The notes: generated by a model not told the origin, from the letters alone. Shown: positions 32,922 to 41,960, counted from the stretch's first letter. The stretch: 64,000 bases of DNA from an uncultured Ruminococcus sp. (GCA_945868475.1 CAMBLM010000005.1:1-64000), one strand, 5' to 3'. Program-made: numbers and translations.

Positions 32922-32950
32922 AGTATAGCACCGTTTCGCGGCTTTGTCAA
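32922..32950 (-). promoter_or_regulatory. Promoter of btuFCD operon
   Basis: Minus strand TTGACA (32950-32945), 17-base spacer, TATACT (32927-32922). Transcription would start just upstream of the riboswitch. The leader to btuF is about 620 bases and holds no supported gene. Confidence 0.8.
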
Positions 32951-33099
32951 TAAAATACAGAACGAATTAAGTAAAATTTAAGATTTTTAAGAATTTTTAG
33001 TGCTTTGGGGGTTTTATTTTGTAAAAAAGTATGCTATAATATTTTTATCTGTTTATAAAGTTATAAAGAAATGCGAATTTTTGAAAGGACGAACCGCAG

Positions 33100-34362
33100 A
33101 TGTCACGAACCGATAAAAAATTTTCCGCTTTTTCCGTTGCGGAGATAATATTGATAATACTTCTTATTGCCGTTATTGCTGCAATGATATTTATAGGTGT
33201 TGTTTTTCATAAGGACAACACCGCCACAAGTGTTTTCGGCTACTGTTTTTACCGAACAAAAGCCGTGAATATGGAAACGAGCATACCGCAGGGTACGATA
33301 ATCGTTGCCAAGGAGTCGGAAAACGACTCTATCGAAGCCGGCAGCGTTATCCTCTGCAAAATAGGCGAATATACCGTCCTCACGCGAGTTACCGAAGTGC
33401 AGGACGATGCATACATAGTCAAATTTGACGTTGCGCCCGATAACGAAACTTTCCGCGTGGAAAAGTCCGCCGTTATCGCAAAGGCTGTATGGCAGCTCGA
33501 AGCATTCGGAAAGTTCATCGACTTTGCCACAAGCACGGTCGGAATAATCATTGTGCTTATCATTCCGCTTACTATTATAATAGCTGTTCAGGTCGTTCGC
33601 ATAAACAGGCTCAAAGTACTTGAACGCGAAGCTTCTTCGCTCGATGATATCGATGATGTTATCAACTCGCGCAGAAAGGAAGAAGCACCTGCCGTAACAT
33701 TTTCAAAGCCCAGGTTCAGCGATGAAGCCCCCGAACCTCGCCATACCGAAAAGAATGAGGGATCTCCGCTCGTTGTAGGACGTCCGAGAAGCCGCGGTTT
33801 TGACTTTGATGAGGACGATCTGCGCCCGAAGTCACGCCTTACCGTTGACAGCAACGGCAGAGCGGATTTTGTTGCCGAAGAAAAAGAACCCGTCCGTATC
33901 CCCGAAAACGAAACGCCCAACGAGCGCCTTGAACGCATCAGCGGTGTTGTAAAGCACGCTTCTCCTGTCAGCGCATCTGCAAAAGCTTCATCGGGCAGCG
34001 AACCTGCTTATGCCGCAGCACCAACAAAGATAACGGCAGACGCGATCCACAGCTCCGAGGGTGAAAGAGTTGTTTTCACACCTCATGTCAGCAACGTTAT
34101 CCCCGACAGCCTTGCAAATATTCAGGAAGAAGCTGCCGCAAAGTCGGGATTTGATGCAAGTGTGAAAAATTACTTTGAGAAAAACGACAAGCCGACCGTT
34201 CCCATCGAGGAAAAGCCTGCCGTTGAAACAGTTTCCACTATTCCCGAAAACGCAGTCGTTCCGAAAGAAAATATCGCTCCCGTAAGAAAGAAAAAGAGCA
34301 GCAAAACGCTTGAAGAGCTTATGAGCATCATCGATGCCGAGGAAACGAAGCTAAAAAAATAA
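33100..34362 (+). CDS. SipW-like signal peptidase homologue lacking catalytic residues
   Basis: 420 residues. Membrane helix 1 (IILIILLIAVIAAMIFIGVV), then a SipW-type peptidase fold: FGYCFYRTKAVNMETSIPQG aligns with FGYKFMTVLSGSMEPAF, so the catalytic Ser is Asn, and TVLTRVTEV aligns with LVTHRITEV, so the His is Thr. A second helix (VGIIIVLIIPLTIIIAVQVV) leads to a 230-residue cytosolic charged, disordered tail ending KKKSSKTLEELMSIIDAEET. Probably a non-enzymatic scaffold or regulator. A TATAAT lies at 33035. Confidence 0.75.
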   Translation: MSRTDKKFSAFSVAEIILIILLIAVIAAMIFIGVVFHKDNTATSVFGYCFYRTKAVNMETSIPQGTIIVAKESENDSIEAGSVILCKIGEYTVLTRVTEVQDDAYIVKFDVAPDNETFRVEKSAVIAKAVWQLEAFGKFIDFATSTVGIIIVLIIPLTIIIAVQVVRINRLKVLEREASSLDDIDDVINSRRKEEAPAVTFSKPRFSDEAPEPRHTEKNEGSPLVVGRPRSRGFDFDEDDLRPKSRLTVDSNGRADFVAEEKEPVRIPENETPNERLERISGVVKHASPVSASAKASSGSEPAYAAAPTKITADAIHSSEGERVVFTPHVSNVIPDSLANIQEEAAAKSGFDASVKNYFEKNDKPTVPIEEKPAVETVSTIPENAVVPKENIAPVRKKKSSKTLEELMSIIDAEETKLKK

Positions 34363-34382
34363 CTTGGGAGCATTGGATAGGA

Positions 34383-35804
34383 ATGGTCTTTTCAAACCTT
34401 ATATTTATATATGTATTTTTGCCGCTCTGCCTTGTGTTTTACTATTCGGCGAGGTCGGCAAAGCTGCGAAACCTCGTGCTTGCACTGTTTTCACTCGCAT
34501 TTTACGCATGGGGCGAACCCGTGTGGGTGCTGCTGCTCATCTTCAGTGCCGCCGTTGACTATTTTAACGGACTTTTCATCGAAAAATGCCGCATACGCAA
34601 AAGAGGAAACCCCGTGCTTGGCGTTGTATGCTCGCTCGTTGTGAACCTCGGCATACTTTTCGTGTTCAAATACAGTGCATTTTTCATTCATCAGATAAAT
34701 CTTCTGACGGGACTTTCACTCCGCGAGCCGACATTCTCACTCCCGATAGGAATTTCATTCTATACGTTCCAGACTATTTCCTATACAGTCGATGTCTACC
34801 GCGGAAAAGTCAAGGCTCAACATTCGTTTCTGAGTTTTCTGCTTTATGTTTCAATGTTCTTCCAGCTTGTCGCAGGTCCTATCGTCCGATATGAAAGCGT
34901 TGCCGCTGAGATAGACGAGCGCAGAACGACAGCAGCGGACTTCAACTCGGGACTTATCCGCTTTATATGCGGACTCGGAAAGAAAGTTATCATAGCGAAT
35001 ACGGTCGGTCAGCTTGCCGCAAACTCGCTCACATTTGAAAAAGCACCGACCTCGGTCGCAGCTGCATGGTTCGGCGTTGCAATGTTTACTCTCCAAATAT
35101 ACTTTGACTTTTCGGGATATTCCGATATGGCAATAGGTCTTGGAAAAATGTTTGGCTTCCACTTTCCCGAAAATTTCAACTATCCATATATCTCGCACTC
35201 GGCAACGGAGTTCTGGCGAAGATGGCATATCTCGCTCGGATCGTTCTTCCGCGACTATGTTTACATACCGCTCGGCGGAAACCGAAAGCATCAGATACTC
35301 AACCTCGCAATAGTGTGGTTTCTCACGGGTCTTTGGCACGGCGCAAGCTGGAACTTCATTATATGGGGTATGGGCTTCGGTGTGCTTATAATCCTTGAAA
35401 AGCTCTTTATGCTGAAAGTGCTTGACAAGCTGCCGAAATTCTTCTCGCATATATATGCGCTTTTCTTCATACTTATCGGCTGGGCGGTGTTCTATTTTAC
35501 CGACCTCGGTCAGCTTGGTTCATGCCTTGGCGCAATGTTCGGCGCAGGCGGTATACCTCTTTATGATGAAGTCACGAAATCGGCACTTCTCAGCAACCTC
35601 TACCTTATCATAGCGGCGGCAGTGCTTTCAATGCCCGTTTCACGCCTGCTCAATGAGGAAGTGCAGCATATCGAGCGCAAGTCGGGCGGAGTGTTCGCAG
35701 TTTCAAGCGTTATCCGAACAGTGCTTTGCATCGCTTTGCTCGCAGTTTCATCGGTAATGCTTGTTGGTCAGACCTATAATCCGTTCCTCTATTTCAGATT
35801 CTGA
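34383..35804 (+). CDS. MBOAT-family O-acyltransferase
   Basis: 473 residues, many membrane helices. Family motifs: LPIGISFYTFQTISYTVDVY, FDFSGYSDMAIGLGKMFGF, SATEFWRRWHISLGSFFRDY then VYIPLGGNR, and LWHGASWNFIIWG with the catalytic His. It moves acyl (usually acetyl) groups across the membrane to a wall or secreted polymer. It pairs with the DHHW protein at 36285, as in alginate-type acetylation systems. Confidence 0.88.
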   Translation: MVFSNLIFIYVFLPLCLVFYYSARSAKLRNLVLALFSLAFYAWGEPVWVLLLIFSAAVDYFNGLFIEKCRIRKRGNPVLGVVCSLVVNLGILFVFKYSAFFIHQINLLTGLSLREPTFSLPIGISFYTFQTISYTVDVYRGKVKAQHSFLSFLLYVSMFFQLVAGPIVRYESVAAEIDERRTTAADFNSGLIRFICGLGKKVIIANTVGQLAANSLTFEKAPTSVAAAWFGVAMFTLQIYFDFSGYSDMAIGLGKMFGFHFPENFNYPYISHSATEFWRRWHISLGSFFRDYVYIPLGGNRKHQILNLAIVWFLTGLWHGASWNFIIWGMGFGVLIILEKLFMLKVLDKLPKFFSHIYALFFILIGWAVFYFTDLGQLGSCLGAMFGAGGIPLYDEVTKSALLSNLYLIIAAAVLSMPVSRLLNEEVQHIERKSGGVFAVSSVIRTVLCIALLAVSSVMLVGQTYNPFLYFRF

Positions 35805-35867
35805 CGTTTTTATGACGAATCAACAAAGTTTTTTGCAAATTGACAAAATTATACGGAGGTCATCATT

Positions 35868-36245
35868 ATGAAGAAGATCATCATTTTTGCATCTGCTATA
35901 CTTATTATGCTTTGCTGCCTTTGTTCCTGCGGCAATTCTCCGAAAACCGCGTATATAACCTCAGAATGGAAGATAGAGCAGATGACAGTCAACGGGAAAA
36001 CTATGGCTGATGCGTTGCTGCAACTCGATTCCAAAGCACCGAAATTTTCCTGCACAGACGGAAAAAATGTGACTTTTACGCTGAACGGCAAAACGCATAA
36101 TGGAACTGTCACAGAAAACAGCGGAGTATATCTTATTGCTTTCAATGATTCGGCAAAGGAGATGGAGGCAAGGATCGAGAACAGCAAGCTTGTCATGAAA
36201 ATTAAGGATTCCGATACGATAGAGCTTGTTTTTAAGCTGAAATGA
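35868..36245 (+). CDS. Small lipoprotein of META/lipocalin-like type
   Basis: 125 residues: signal peptide with lipobox LCCLCSCGNS, then a beta-barrel-like domain (EWKIEQMTVNGKTMADALLQ, NVTFTLNGKTHNGTVTENSG, DTIELVFKLK). Such small surface domains occur often in Clostridia; activity unknown. It sits between the acyltransferase and its partner, with GGAGG before ATG. Confidence 0.6.
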   Translation: MKKIIIFASAILIMLCCLCSCGNSPKTAYITSEWKIEQMTVNGKTMADALLQLDSKAPKFSCTDGKNVTFTLNGKTHNGTVTENSGVYLIAFNDSAKEMEARIENSKLVMKIKDSDTIELVFKLK

Positions 36246-36284
36246 CCTTTCCCGAATAATTTTACTCAAAAAGGATAATCACAA

Positions 36285-37937
36285 ATGAGTTCAAAAGATA
36301 AAGGTTCTTCGCTCGAAAAGAGAATAGAAGCCGCAAAGGCATACAAGAAGAACGTTAAGCTTTACAATAAAATAAGCATCGCAGTGATACTCGGTGTAAT
36401 TGCGACAGCAGCAGTGCTGCTTGCAGTTTTGCCACGCCCGAAAACGTCCGAGCTGGAAAAGCGTGAGCTTGCACCAATGCCCGAATTTTCAGCGAAAGCA
36501 CTGTTCAGCGGCGAATATTTCAGCGGTATAGCAGAGCATTTTTCCGATACGGTTCCGTTCCGGGAACAGCTCGTTGTGCTGAATTCGCGTATGAAAAAAG
36601 CTATGGGAATAAGTTCCCCGACTTTCTACGGTACGGTGGATATCGTTGCCGATGATGAGGGGAATTCGCTCGAAGAAACTCCCGTTCAGACCGAACCTGC
36701 GCAGACAGAACCCGTTCCTCAGCAGACCGATGTTACCGTCAGCGAAAAGACGCAGGAAAACGACAATGCGGCAACGGAAACTTCTGCCGCCTCCGAAACA
36801 ACAGAGTCCGAAACAACGGGAATTGCCGATTTCTCCAATAACGGCATCGTCGTTGACGGCGTAAAAATGTACGGTGAGGACGCAGGTGTTATGCTCTTCG
36901 GCGGAAACAAAAAGCAGGGCGCACGTTATGCAGAGATAATCAACAAGTATAAGGCTTCGCTCGGCAATGTCAATGTCTATAATATGGTAGTCCCGACTTC
37001 GGTAGAGTTTTATCTCCCGAAAAAATACAGTAAATATTCTTCCTCGGAAAAGGAATCGATAGACTATATCTATAGCTGCCTTTCGCCCGATGTTACCCCG
37101 ATAGATGCTTATTCCAAGCTTGCGGAGCATACCGATGAGTATATCTACCTGAGAACCGACCACCACTGGTCGCCACTTGGTGCATATTATGCTTATACAG
37201 CTTTCTGCGAAGCACTCGGAATGGAATATCACCCTATCACGGACTATACCGAAAAAGTCAAGGAAGGATTTGTCGGCTCGCTCTATGGCTATACGAACGA
37301 TATAACCCTCGCAAATGCCCCCGAGCAGTTCCATTACTTCCTGCCGCCCGATGTTACATATTCCGTCCAGACCTACTATTATGATACGCTTGCACCCAAA
37401 AACGGAGGCGCACTTTTCCATGAATATGTCGAGGGCGCAAACTGCTACGGAATGTTCCTCGGCGCGGACGCTATCCATACAAAGATAACAACAAGCGCCA
37501 AAAACGGCAGAAAGATAGTCGTTTTCAAGGAATCCTACGGCAACGCGTTTGTGCCGTTCCTCGTCAATAATTTTGAGGAGATATATGTTATTGATATCCG
37601 CTATTTCGGAACGAACGCTGTTGATTATATCAAGAAGATAGGCGCGACTGATGTTCTCTTCATCGATAATTGCTTCGCCGCAAATACCTCCTCGCTGATA
37701 AAGCATATCGAAGACCTGTATAGTTCGCCGACAGGCTCGGTAGTCACGACCGTTACGGAAACCGAAACAACTCTGAGCGAAACCACAGCTTCGGGCGGCA
37801 AAAAGAAAAAAGACAAGAAAACCACCGAGCAGACCATCGATGAGAAGAAAACCACCGCTCAGAAAGATGAACAGACGGCTGTAACGACCGCTCCGCCGAA
37901 AACGGAAACGGAGAGCGTTACGGCAACGGGAAATTAA
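36285..37937 (+). CDS. DHHW-family AlgX/AlgJ-like acetylation partner
   Basis: 550 residues: one membrane helix (ISIAVILGVIATAAVLLAVL), a Thr/Glu/Gln-rich linker at 130-185, then an SGNH-like domain with YLRTDHHWSPLGAYYAYTAF and a late KESYGNAFVPFL Ser. These fit the AlgX/AlgJ type that takes the acyl group from an MBOAT and places it on an exported polymer. The C-terminal 65 residues are Thr/Lys-rich and disordered. Confidence 0.82.
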   Translation: MSSKDKGSSLEKRIEAAKAYKKNVKLYNKISIAVILGVIATAAVLLAVLPRPKTSELEKRELAPMPEFSAKALFSGEYFSGIAEHFSDTVPFREQLVVLNSRMKKAMGISSPTFYGTVDIVADDEGNSLEETPVQTEPAQTEPVPQQTDVTVSEKTQENDNAATETSAASETTESETTGIADFSNNGIVVDGVKMYGEDAGVMLFGGNKKQGARYAEIINKYKASLGNVNVYNMVVPTSVEFYLPKKYSKYSSSEKESIDYIYSCLSPDVTPIDAYSKLAEHTDEYIYLRTDHHWSPLGAYYAYTAFCEALGMEYHPITDYTEKVKEGFVGSLYGYTNDITLANAPEQFHYFLPPDVTYSVQTYYYDTLAPKNGGALFHEYVEGANCYGMFLGADAIHTKITTSAKNGRKIVVFKESYGNAFVPFLVNNFEEIYVIDIRYFGTNAVDYIKKIGATDVLFIDNCFAANTSSLIKHIEDLYSSPTGSVVTTVTETETTLSETTASGGKKKKDKKTTEQTIDEKKTTAQKDEQTAVTTAPPKTETESVTATGN

Positions 37938-37984
37938 TTAATGCGTAATGCGTAATTGTTTTGCTCCGTTATTTTTCCGAATCC

Positions 37985-38070
37985 CGTAGGGGTGGATTCT
38001 ATATCCGCCCGTTGCAAACCCAATATTTTAGGCAAATTTTCTTTAGGGGATGGGTTTCCCGTCCCGAGTT
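37985..38070 (+). repeat. Copy 1 of GGGCGGAT / GGGACGG repeat family
   Basis: Two short hairpins: GGGTGGATTCTATATCCGCC and GGGGATGGGTTTCCCGTCCC, joined by an AT-rich stretch. Related copies lie at 57105 and, inverted, at 57293. An AATGCGTAATGCGTAATT stretch precedes it at 37940. Confidence 0.8.
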
Positions 38071-38117
38071 TCACACTGTATCGCATATTAAATTTTTTTG
38101 AAAATCTTATACAAACC

Positions 38118-38156
38118 GCCCCCGAGAAAATATTCTTTCTCGGGGATTTTTATTGC
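38118..38156 (+). terminator. Terminator after DHHW gene
   Basis: CCCCGAGAAA and TTTCTCGGGG pair around ATATTC, followed by ATTTTTATT. Confidence 0.85.
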
Positions 38157-38177
38157 CTAAACAAAAATCAACTTTAC

Positions 38178-38220
38178 AATATGTAAAATATACTTGACAA
38201 ACTGTAAAATATATGCTATC
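38178..38220 (+). promoter_or_regulatory. Promoter and operator of XRE gene
   Basis: TTGACA, 17 bases, TATCAT. The repeat TGTAAAATATA occurs once before and once within the spacer, a likely operator for self-control by the XRE protein. Confidence 0.65.
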
Positions 38221-38243
38221 ATAAATTTGTCGGAGGTGATAGG

Positions 38244-38444
38244 GTGGCAAAGAATCTAAAACTCAAAGCCGCAAGAGCGGCTCTCGATATGTCACAGCAG
38301 ACGCTTGCCGAGAAAGCAGGCGTTTCAAGGCAGACCATAAACGCTATCGAAAAAGGCGACTATAACCCTACGCTTAATCTGTGTATCGATATCTGCAAAG
38401 CATTGGGAAAAACACTTGACGATATCTTCTGGGAGGGTGACTGA
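38244..38444 (+). CDS. XRE-family transcription regulator
   Basis: 66 residues from GTG after GGAGGTGATAG. A single HTH: MSQQTLAEKAGVSRQTINAI then EKGDYNPTLNLCIDICKALG. This short YozG/Cro-like type often controls membrane-protein genes in the same operon. The next gene starts 2 bases after its stop. Confidence 0.88.
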   Translation: MAKNLKLKAARAALDMSQQTLAEKAGVSRQTINAIEKGDYNPTLNLCIDICKALGKTLDDIFWEGD

Positions 38445-38445
38445 T

Positions 38446-38955
38446 ATGAAAGAAATGAAAAAGGAAAGAAATTATGTAACTGTTTTCAGCGACTACGGAC
38501 TGGACGAGCGCCAGAGGAGCAAAAGCGAGAATATCGGCTTCCGATGCTTTCGTGAACTCTATATCACTTCGCTCACAATGACGGTCGTGTGGTACGTTAT
38601 AAGCTGTGTTGTTGATACAACTATTCCTATCGTGATAGTCGCAGGCAGCTATTTTGCGGCGGCGATAGTCTGCTACTGCATCTACGCTCTCCGTGCAGCG
38701 AAAGCAGGCGTTATCAACGGAATCACGGCTTTTTCATTCTCAACGGGAAGTCTTGCAAAAGCAATTTTGACGGCTTTGCTTGCTATTGTTTTCGGTTTGG
38801 GTGCAGGTCATCTTATCTCCGCTTCGGATAAAATGACGGATTGCATTGTTCTTGCCGTGCTGTGTGCAATGATTTCCGCAGAAAATTTCGTGCTGTACTT
38901 CTGCGGATTGAAAAACAACAAAGTGCTTGATGAACAGAACAAGGAGGAAGAGTAA
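38446..38955 (+). CDS. Membrane protein, DUF6773-like (first of pair)
   Basis: 169 residues from ATG with GGGAGGGTGA upstream. N-terminal GLDERQRSKSENIGFRCFRE is followed by four membrane segments. The gene after it encodes a similar protein (AGYDEMQKSENHEIGYRLFK). The DERQ-type start and four helices fit small Firmicutes membrane families controlled by XRE regulators. Function unknown. Confidence 0.65.
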   Translation: MKEMKKERNYVTVFSDYGLDERQRSKSENIGFRCFRELYITSLTMTVVWYVISCVVDTTIPIVIVAGSYFAAAIVCYCIYALRAAKAGVINGITAFSFSTGSLAKAILTALLAIVFGLGAGHLISASDKMTDCIVLAVLCAMISAENFVLYFCGLKNNKVLDEQNKEEE

Positions 38956-39452
38956 TGGCTAACGATAAAAACGCATTATCGGGAACTATCTTTGACGAGG
39001 CAGGCTATGACGAAATGCAGAAGTCCGAAAATCACGAGATAGGTTACAGGCTATTCAAAGCGATGTTTTTTATTGTGCTGGCTGCAGCGTTTATATTGAC
39101 GATGGTTTGCGGAAATGCCAACGATCTTTGGGGCATGGCAGTTTCACTTGCATTATTTGCCGTTGTTTTTGTATTTTATATCATATATGCCTATATGACT
39201 GCGAAAAAGGGAATAATGAACCCCAAATTTGCAAAAGGCTGGTCGGCAAAGTGGATAATACCCGTTTATTTTATTTTGGAAGTCTTTGAAGCAGTTCAGA
39301 TTTTTCGTCGTTCAGAGTATGAATTGAGCGATATTGCACTCATTATCCAATGGCAGATTATCATTATCAGCTGTATATTAATATCACTTTGCGCAATGAA
39401 AAACAACCGTGTTCTGAAAGCTCAGTTTGAGGAAAATGAAGCGGACGAATAA
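38955..39452 (+). CDS. Membrane protein, DUF6773-like (second of pair)
   Basis: 165 residues. Starts in a TAATG overlap with the first membrane gene. Four membrane helices, and an N-terminal motif that repeats that of its neighbour, suggesting a tandem duplication and perhaps a heteromeric complex. Ends before the terminator now split by a foldback element. Confidence 0.65.
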   Translation: MANDKNALSGTIFDEAGYDEMQKSENHEIGYRLFKAMFFIVLAAAFILTMVCGNANDLWGMAVSLALFAVVFVFYIIYAYMTAKKGIMNPKFAKGWSAKWIIPVYFILEVFEAVQIFRRSEYELSDIALIIQWQIIIISCILISLCAMKNNRVLKAQFEENEADE

Positions 39453-39484
39453 AAAAATCTTTTTATATAACGAAAATTTGCCTG

Positions 39485-39634
39485 TAAATGCAGCATAATA
39501 CTAAACACCAATAAAATACAAGAAAAAATCCGCGCCGAAATCCAATATATCCAAGATTGTCGGCTTGATTTTTTTTAAATTTTAAATGGTGTTTAGTATA
39601 AATTGTTATTGTGAACAATTTATGCTGCATTTTT
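39485..39634 (+). terminator. Terminator hairpin interrupted by a foldback element
   Basis: Removing the element and one TAA restores AAATGCAGCATAAATTGTT, a 6-base loop, AACAATTTATGCTGCATTT and TTTT: a perfect 19-pair terminator. The element sits in its left arm. Confidence 0.85.
39499..39599. mobile_element. Foldback MITE copy B
   Basis: Begins TACTAAACACCAATAAAATA and ends ATTTTAAATGGTGTTTAGTA; 11-base perfect inverted ends; TAA duplicated on each side. Inner parts also pair (AATCCGCGCCGAAATC with GATTGTCGGCTTGATT). Too short for a transposase. Confidence 0.85.
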
Positions 39635-39789
39635 TGTCGATTAATGTGAAATCATGTCTAAAAACAAAGAAAAATTATATAAATATTGTGAATATATATT
39701 GACATTATTAAAAATGTGATATAATAATGAATAAAGTCGAATGAAAGATTTAATAAAATATTTCTGGAAACAAATATAAGGTGATACAA

Positions 39790-40605
39790 TTGAAATTTCT
39801 GCTAAAAATAACCGACAGCATGATATTTCAGAATATAATTCTTGGCATAATTATTTTTAATGCAGCTCTTATGGGACTGCAAACGATCTCGGGACTCTCG
39901 CCCGAAGCGGTTAATGTCCTATCCACGCTCGATACGGTATGTCTAGGCATTTTTATTGCCGAAATGCTGCTGAAAATGGCAGCTTACCGCCTTGATTATT
40001 TTCGCGATGGTTGGAACTGGTTCGATATGGTGATAATACTTGTTTCGGTAGTGTCGGGTATGTCGTTTTTGTCAGCGTTCAGAGCATTCCGCGTACTGCG
40101 TGTGTTCCGTTCGCTGAAAGCACTGCGCGGCATGAAGCTTGTCAGCTCCGTGAAGCATCTGCAGGTGATAATCCTTGCAATATGCAGAGCTGTTCCGAGC
40201 ATAATCTGGACGGGTCTTCTTATGATGCTGATATATTATATATTCGCGATCATTGGCGTTTCCACATTCGGTGAAGCTTTTCCCGAGTGGTTCGGCAGCC
40301 TTGGCAAAGCGATGTACACGCTGTTCCAGGTGATGACGCTTGAAAGCTGGTCAATGGGTATCAGCCGTCCGGTTATGGAGGTTTATCCGATGGCATGGAT
40401 ATATTTTGTGCCGTTCGTGCTTATTTCGTCGTTCATCGTAATGAATGTTGTTGTCGGTATAGTTGTGAATTCCATCAGCGAAGTTACAACGGAGAAGGAC
40501 AGCGCAAAGAGAGCCGAAGACGAAAGCAGCGACCTTTCAGCCGAGCTTGATGCACTGAAGGATCATATCGCAAAGATAGAAAAGCTTCTTGAAACAAAGA
40601 AATAA
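39790..40605 (+). CDS. Voltage-gated sodium channel (NaChBac type)
   Basis: 271 residues from TTG 39790, with AAGGTGAT before it (GTG 39781 is the other choice). One six-helix domain. S4 has arginines every third residue (FRAFRVLRVFRSLKALRGMK). The pore loop LFQVMTLESWSMGI holds the LESW filter of bacterial sodium channels. A C-terminal coiled coil (LSAELDALKDHIAKIEKLLE) would hold the tetramer together. A TTGACA plus TATAAT-like promoter lies at about 39699-39725. Confidence 0.92.
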   Translation: MKFLLKITDSMIFQNIILGIIIFNAALMGLQTISGLSPEAVNVLSTLDTVCLGIFIAEMLLKMAAYRLDYFRDGWNWFDMVIILVSVVSGMSFLSAFRAFRVLRVFRSLKALRGMKLVSSVKHLQVIILAICRAVPSIIWTGLLMMLIYYIFAIIGVSTFGEAFPEWFGSLGKAMYTLFQVMTLESWSMGISRPVMEVYPMAWIYFVPFVLISSFIVMNVVVGIVVNSISEVTTEKDSAKRAEDESSDLSAELDALKDHIAKIEKLLETKK

Positions 40606-40664
40606 GGCCTGTGCCATTAACAATATTTCATATCATAAAAGCAAATTTTTAGGAGGATAATCTT

Positions 40665-41390
40665 ATGTCAGAAGAAAACAAAGTCAAAACTTCGGAGAAA
40701 CCGGCAAAAACCGCAGAGCAGAAGGAAAAAACGCTTGAAATAATCGTTGCGATATTTCTCGGCGTGACAGCTCTTTTAACATCATGGGCATCATGGGTAG
40801 GCTCTCTCCACGGCGGAAATCAGTCCACCAATTACACGGTCAGCAATAACCTTTCCGCAGAAGCAAATTCCGAATATAACACCGCGATGCAGAATTATAT
40901 GCAGGATATGATGATATGGAATCAGATCAACGAAGTTCTGCTCGATCAGCAGTTTGCTGAGGAGAGCGGCGATGATCTTACAGCTGAAAAGGCTGAATGG
41001 CGTCTTGACCAGCTTCTTGCTGACAACGTTACCGATTCCTTCCTCGATGCCATCAACTGGGCATTGGAGCAGGAAGAGGCTGCTTCTCCGTTTGAAATGG
41101 AAGGCTATGTTGAAAGCTATTTCGATACATACTATGACCTTATCGAACAGTCCGATGAAACTCTTGAACAGGGCAAAAAGGACAATTCCAACGGCGATGC
41201 ATTCGGTCTTGTTACGGTAATTTATTCTGTGGTATTATTTATGCTCGGCATCGTGGGAACATTCAAAAATCTCCCCAACAGATATATCGTTCTCGCATTC
41301 TCGATCGCAGGCTTCCTTTTTGCAACTATCTATATGTTTACACTGCCGATGCCGACAGGCTTCAGCCTTTCAAGCTTCTTCGGCGGCTAA
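40665..41390 (+). CDS. Predicted membrane protein with acidic loop
   Basis: 241 residues: charged N-terminus, helix at about 28-48 (VAIFLGVTALLTSWASWVGS), a 120-residue acidic helical external part, and two C-terminal helices (VTVIYSVVLFMLGIVGTF, IVLAFSIAGFLFATIYMFTL). The pattern resembles DUF4337-type proteins. 60 bases after the sodium channel gene; possibly co-transcribed. Function unknown. Confidence 0.65.
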   Translation: MSEENKVKTSEKPAKTAEQKEKTLEIIVAIFLGVTALLTSWASWVGSLHGGNQSTNYTVSNNLSAEANSEYNTAMQNYMQDMMIWNQINEVLLDQQFAEESGDDLTAEKAEWRLDQLLADNVTDSFLDAINWALEQEEAASPFEMEGYVESYFDTYYDLIEQSDETLEQGKKDNSNGDAFGLVTVIYSVVLFMLGIVGTFKNLPNRYIVLAFSIAGFLFATIYMFTLPMPTGFSLSSFFGG

Positions 41391-41445
41391 TATGTGATAT
41401 TAATAATGAAATTTATAAAATAAAAATTTTTAGGAGGGAATTATT

Positions 41446-41841
41446 ATGGGTTTAGGTGAAATGCTCGGAGTTAAGAATATCAAGATCGAAACAAAAACTC
41501 CAATGTCTTTAGAGGAGTTTTTTGACAAGATAAAGGACGTGTCATTTGAAGCAGGCGTTCCGTCCATCGTAAAGCACGGCTTCAATACCGTTATCTGCTT
41601 CCCGAAGATCGACAGAGAAAACCAGATCTGGATCACGGGCGATAAGGGCAAGTTTACTGTTATGAGAAGCACTATTATCGCAGGCCTTGGCGAATCTATC
41701 AAGAATCAGATCGCCTCGGATGTTCTCAACGCTGTTACAGACGGTGCTGCAACGATGTTCAGCCAGCTCGGCAATCCAAAGAAAACCTGTATGGCTCTTT
41801 GCGATAAGGTAGCAGATACCATTAAGTCGCTCGATCTTTGA
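41446..41841 (+). CDS. Hypothetical soluble protein
   Basis: 131 residues with AGGAGGGAATTATT before ATG. Begins with an amphipathic segment, then SLEEFFDKIKDVSFEAGVPS and HGFNTVICFPKID, ending in helices. I do not recognise it. It follows the membrane protein by 55 bases and ends at a terminator, so it may be the last gene of the channel operon. Confidence 0.55.
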   Translation: MGLGEMLGVKNIKIETKTPMSLEEFFDKIKDVSFEAGVPSIVKHGFNTVICFPKIDRENQIWITGDKGKFTVMRSTIIAGLGESIKNQIASDVLNAVTDGAATMFSQLGNPKKTCMALCDKVADTIKSLDL

Positions 41842-41857
41842 GTTTAATATAAAATGG

Positions 41858-41900
41858 CTAAAATGGCAGGTGTACGCTATGTATGCCTGCTTTTTATTAT
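41858..41900 (+). terminator. Terminator before fbaA
   Basis: GCAGGTGTAC and GTATGCCTGC pair around GCTAT and are followed by TTTTTATT. Confidence 0.8.
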
Positions 41901-41931
41901 CGGTGCATGATAAGAAATTAACAAAAAATAC

Positions 41932-41960
41932 TTGCAATTCGGGAACGTGTGTGGTATAAT
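41932..41960 (+). promoter_or_regulatory. Promoter of fbaA
   Basis: TTGCAA, a 17-base spacer with TGTGTGG, and TATAAT, 56 bases before the ATG. Confidence 0.8.

Noticed and set aside
36489..37706. 405-residue minus-strand frame
   Set aside because: Antisense shadow of the DHHW protein gene, which has clear family motifs; no ribosome site or promoter on the minus strand.
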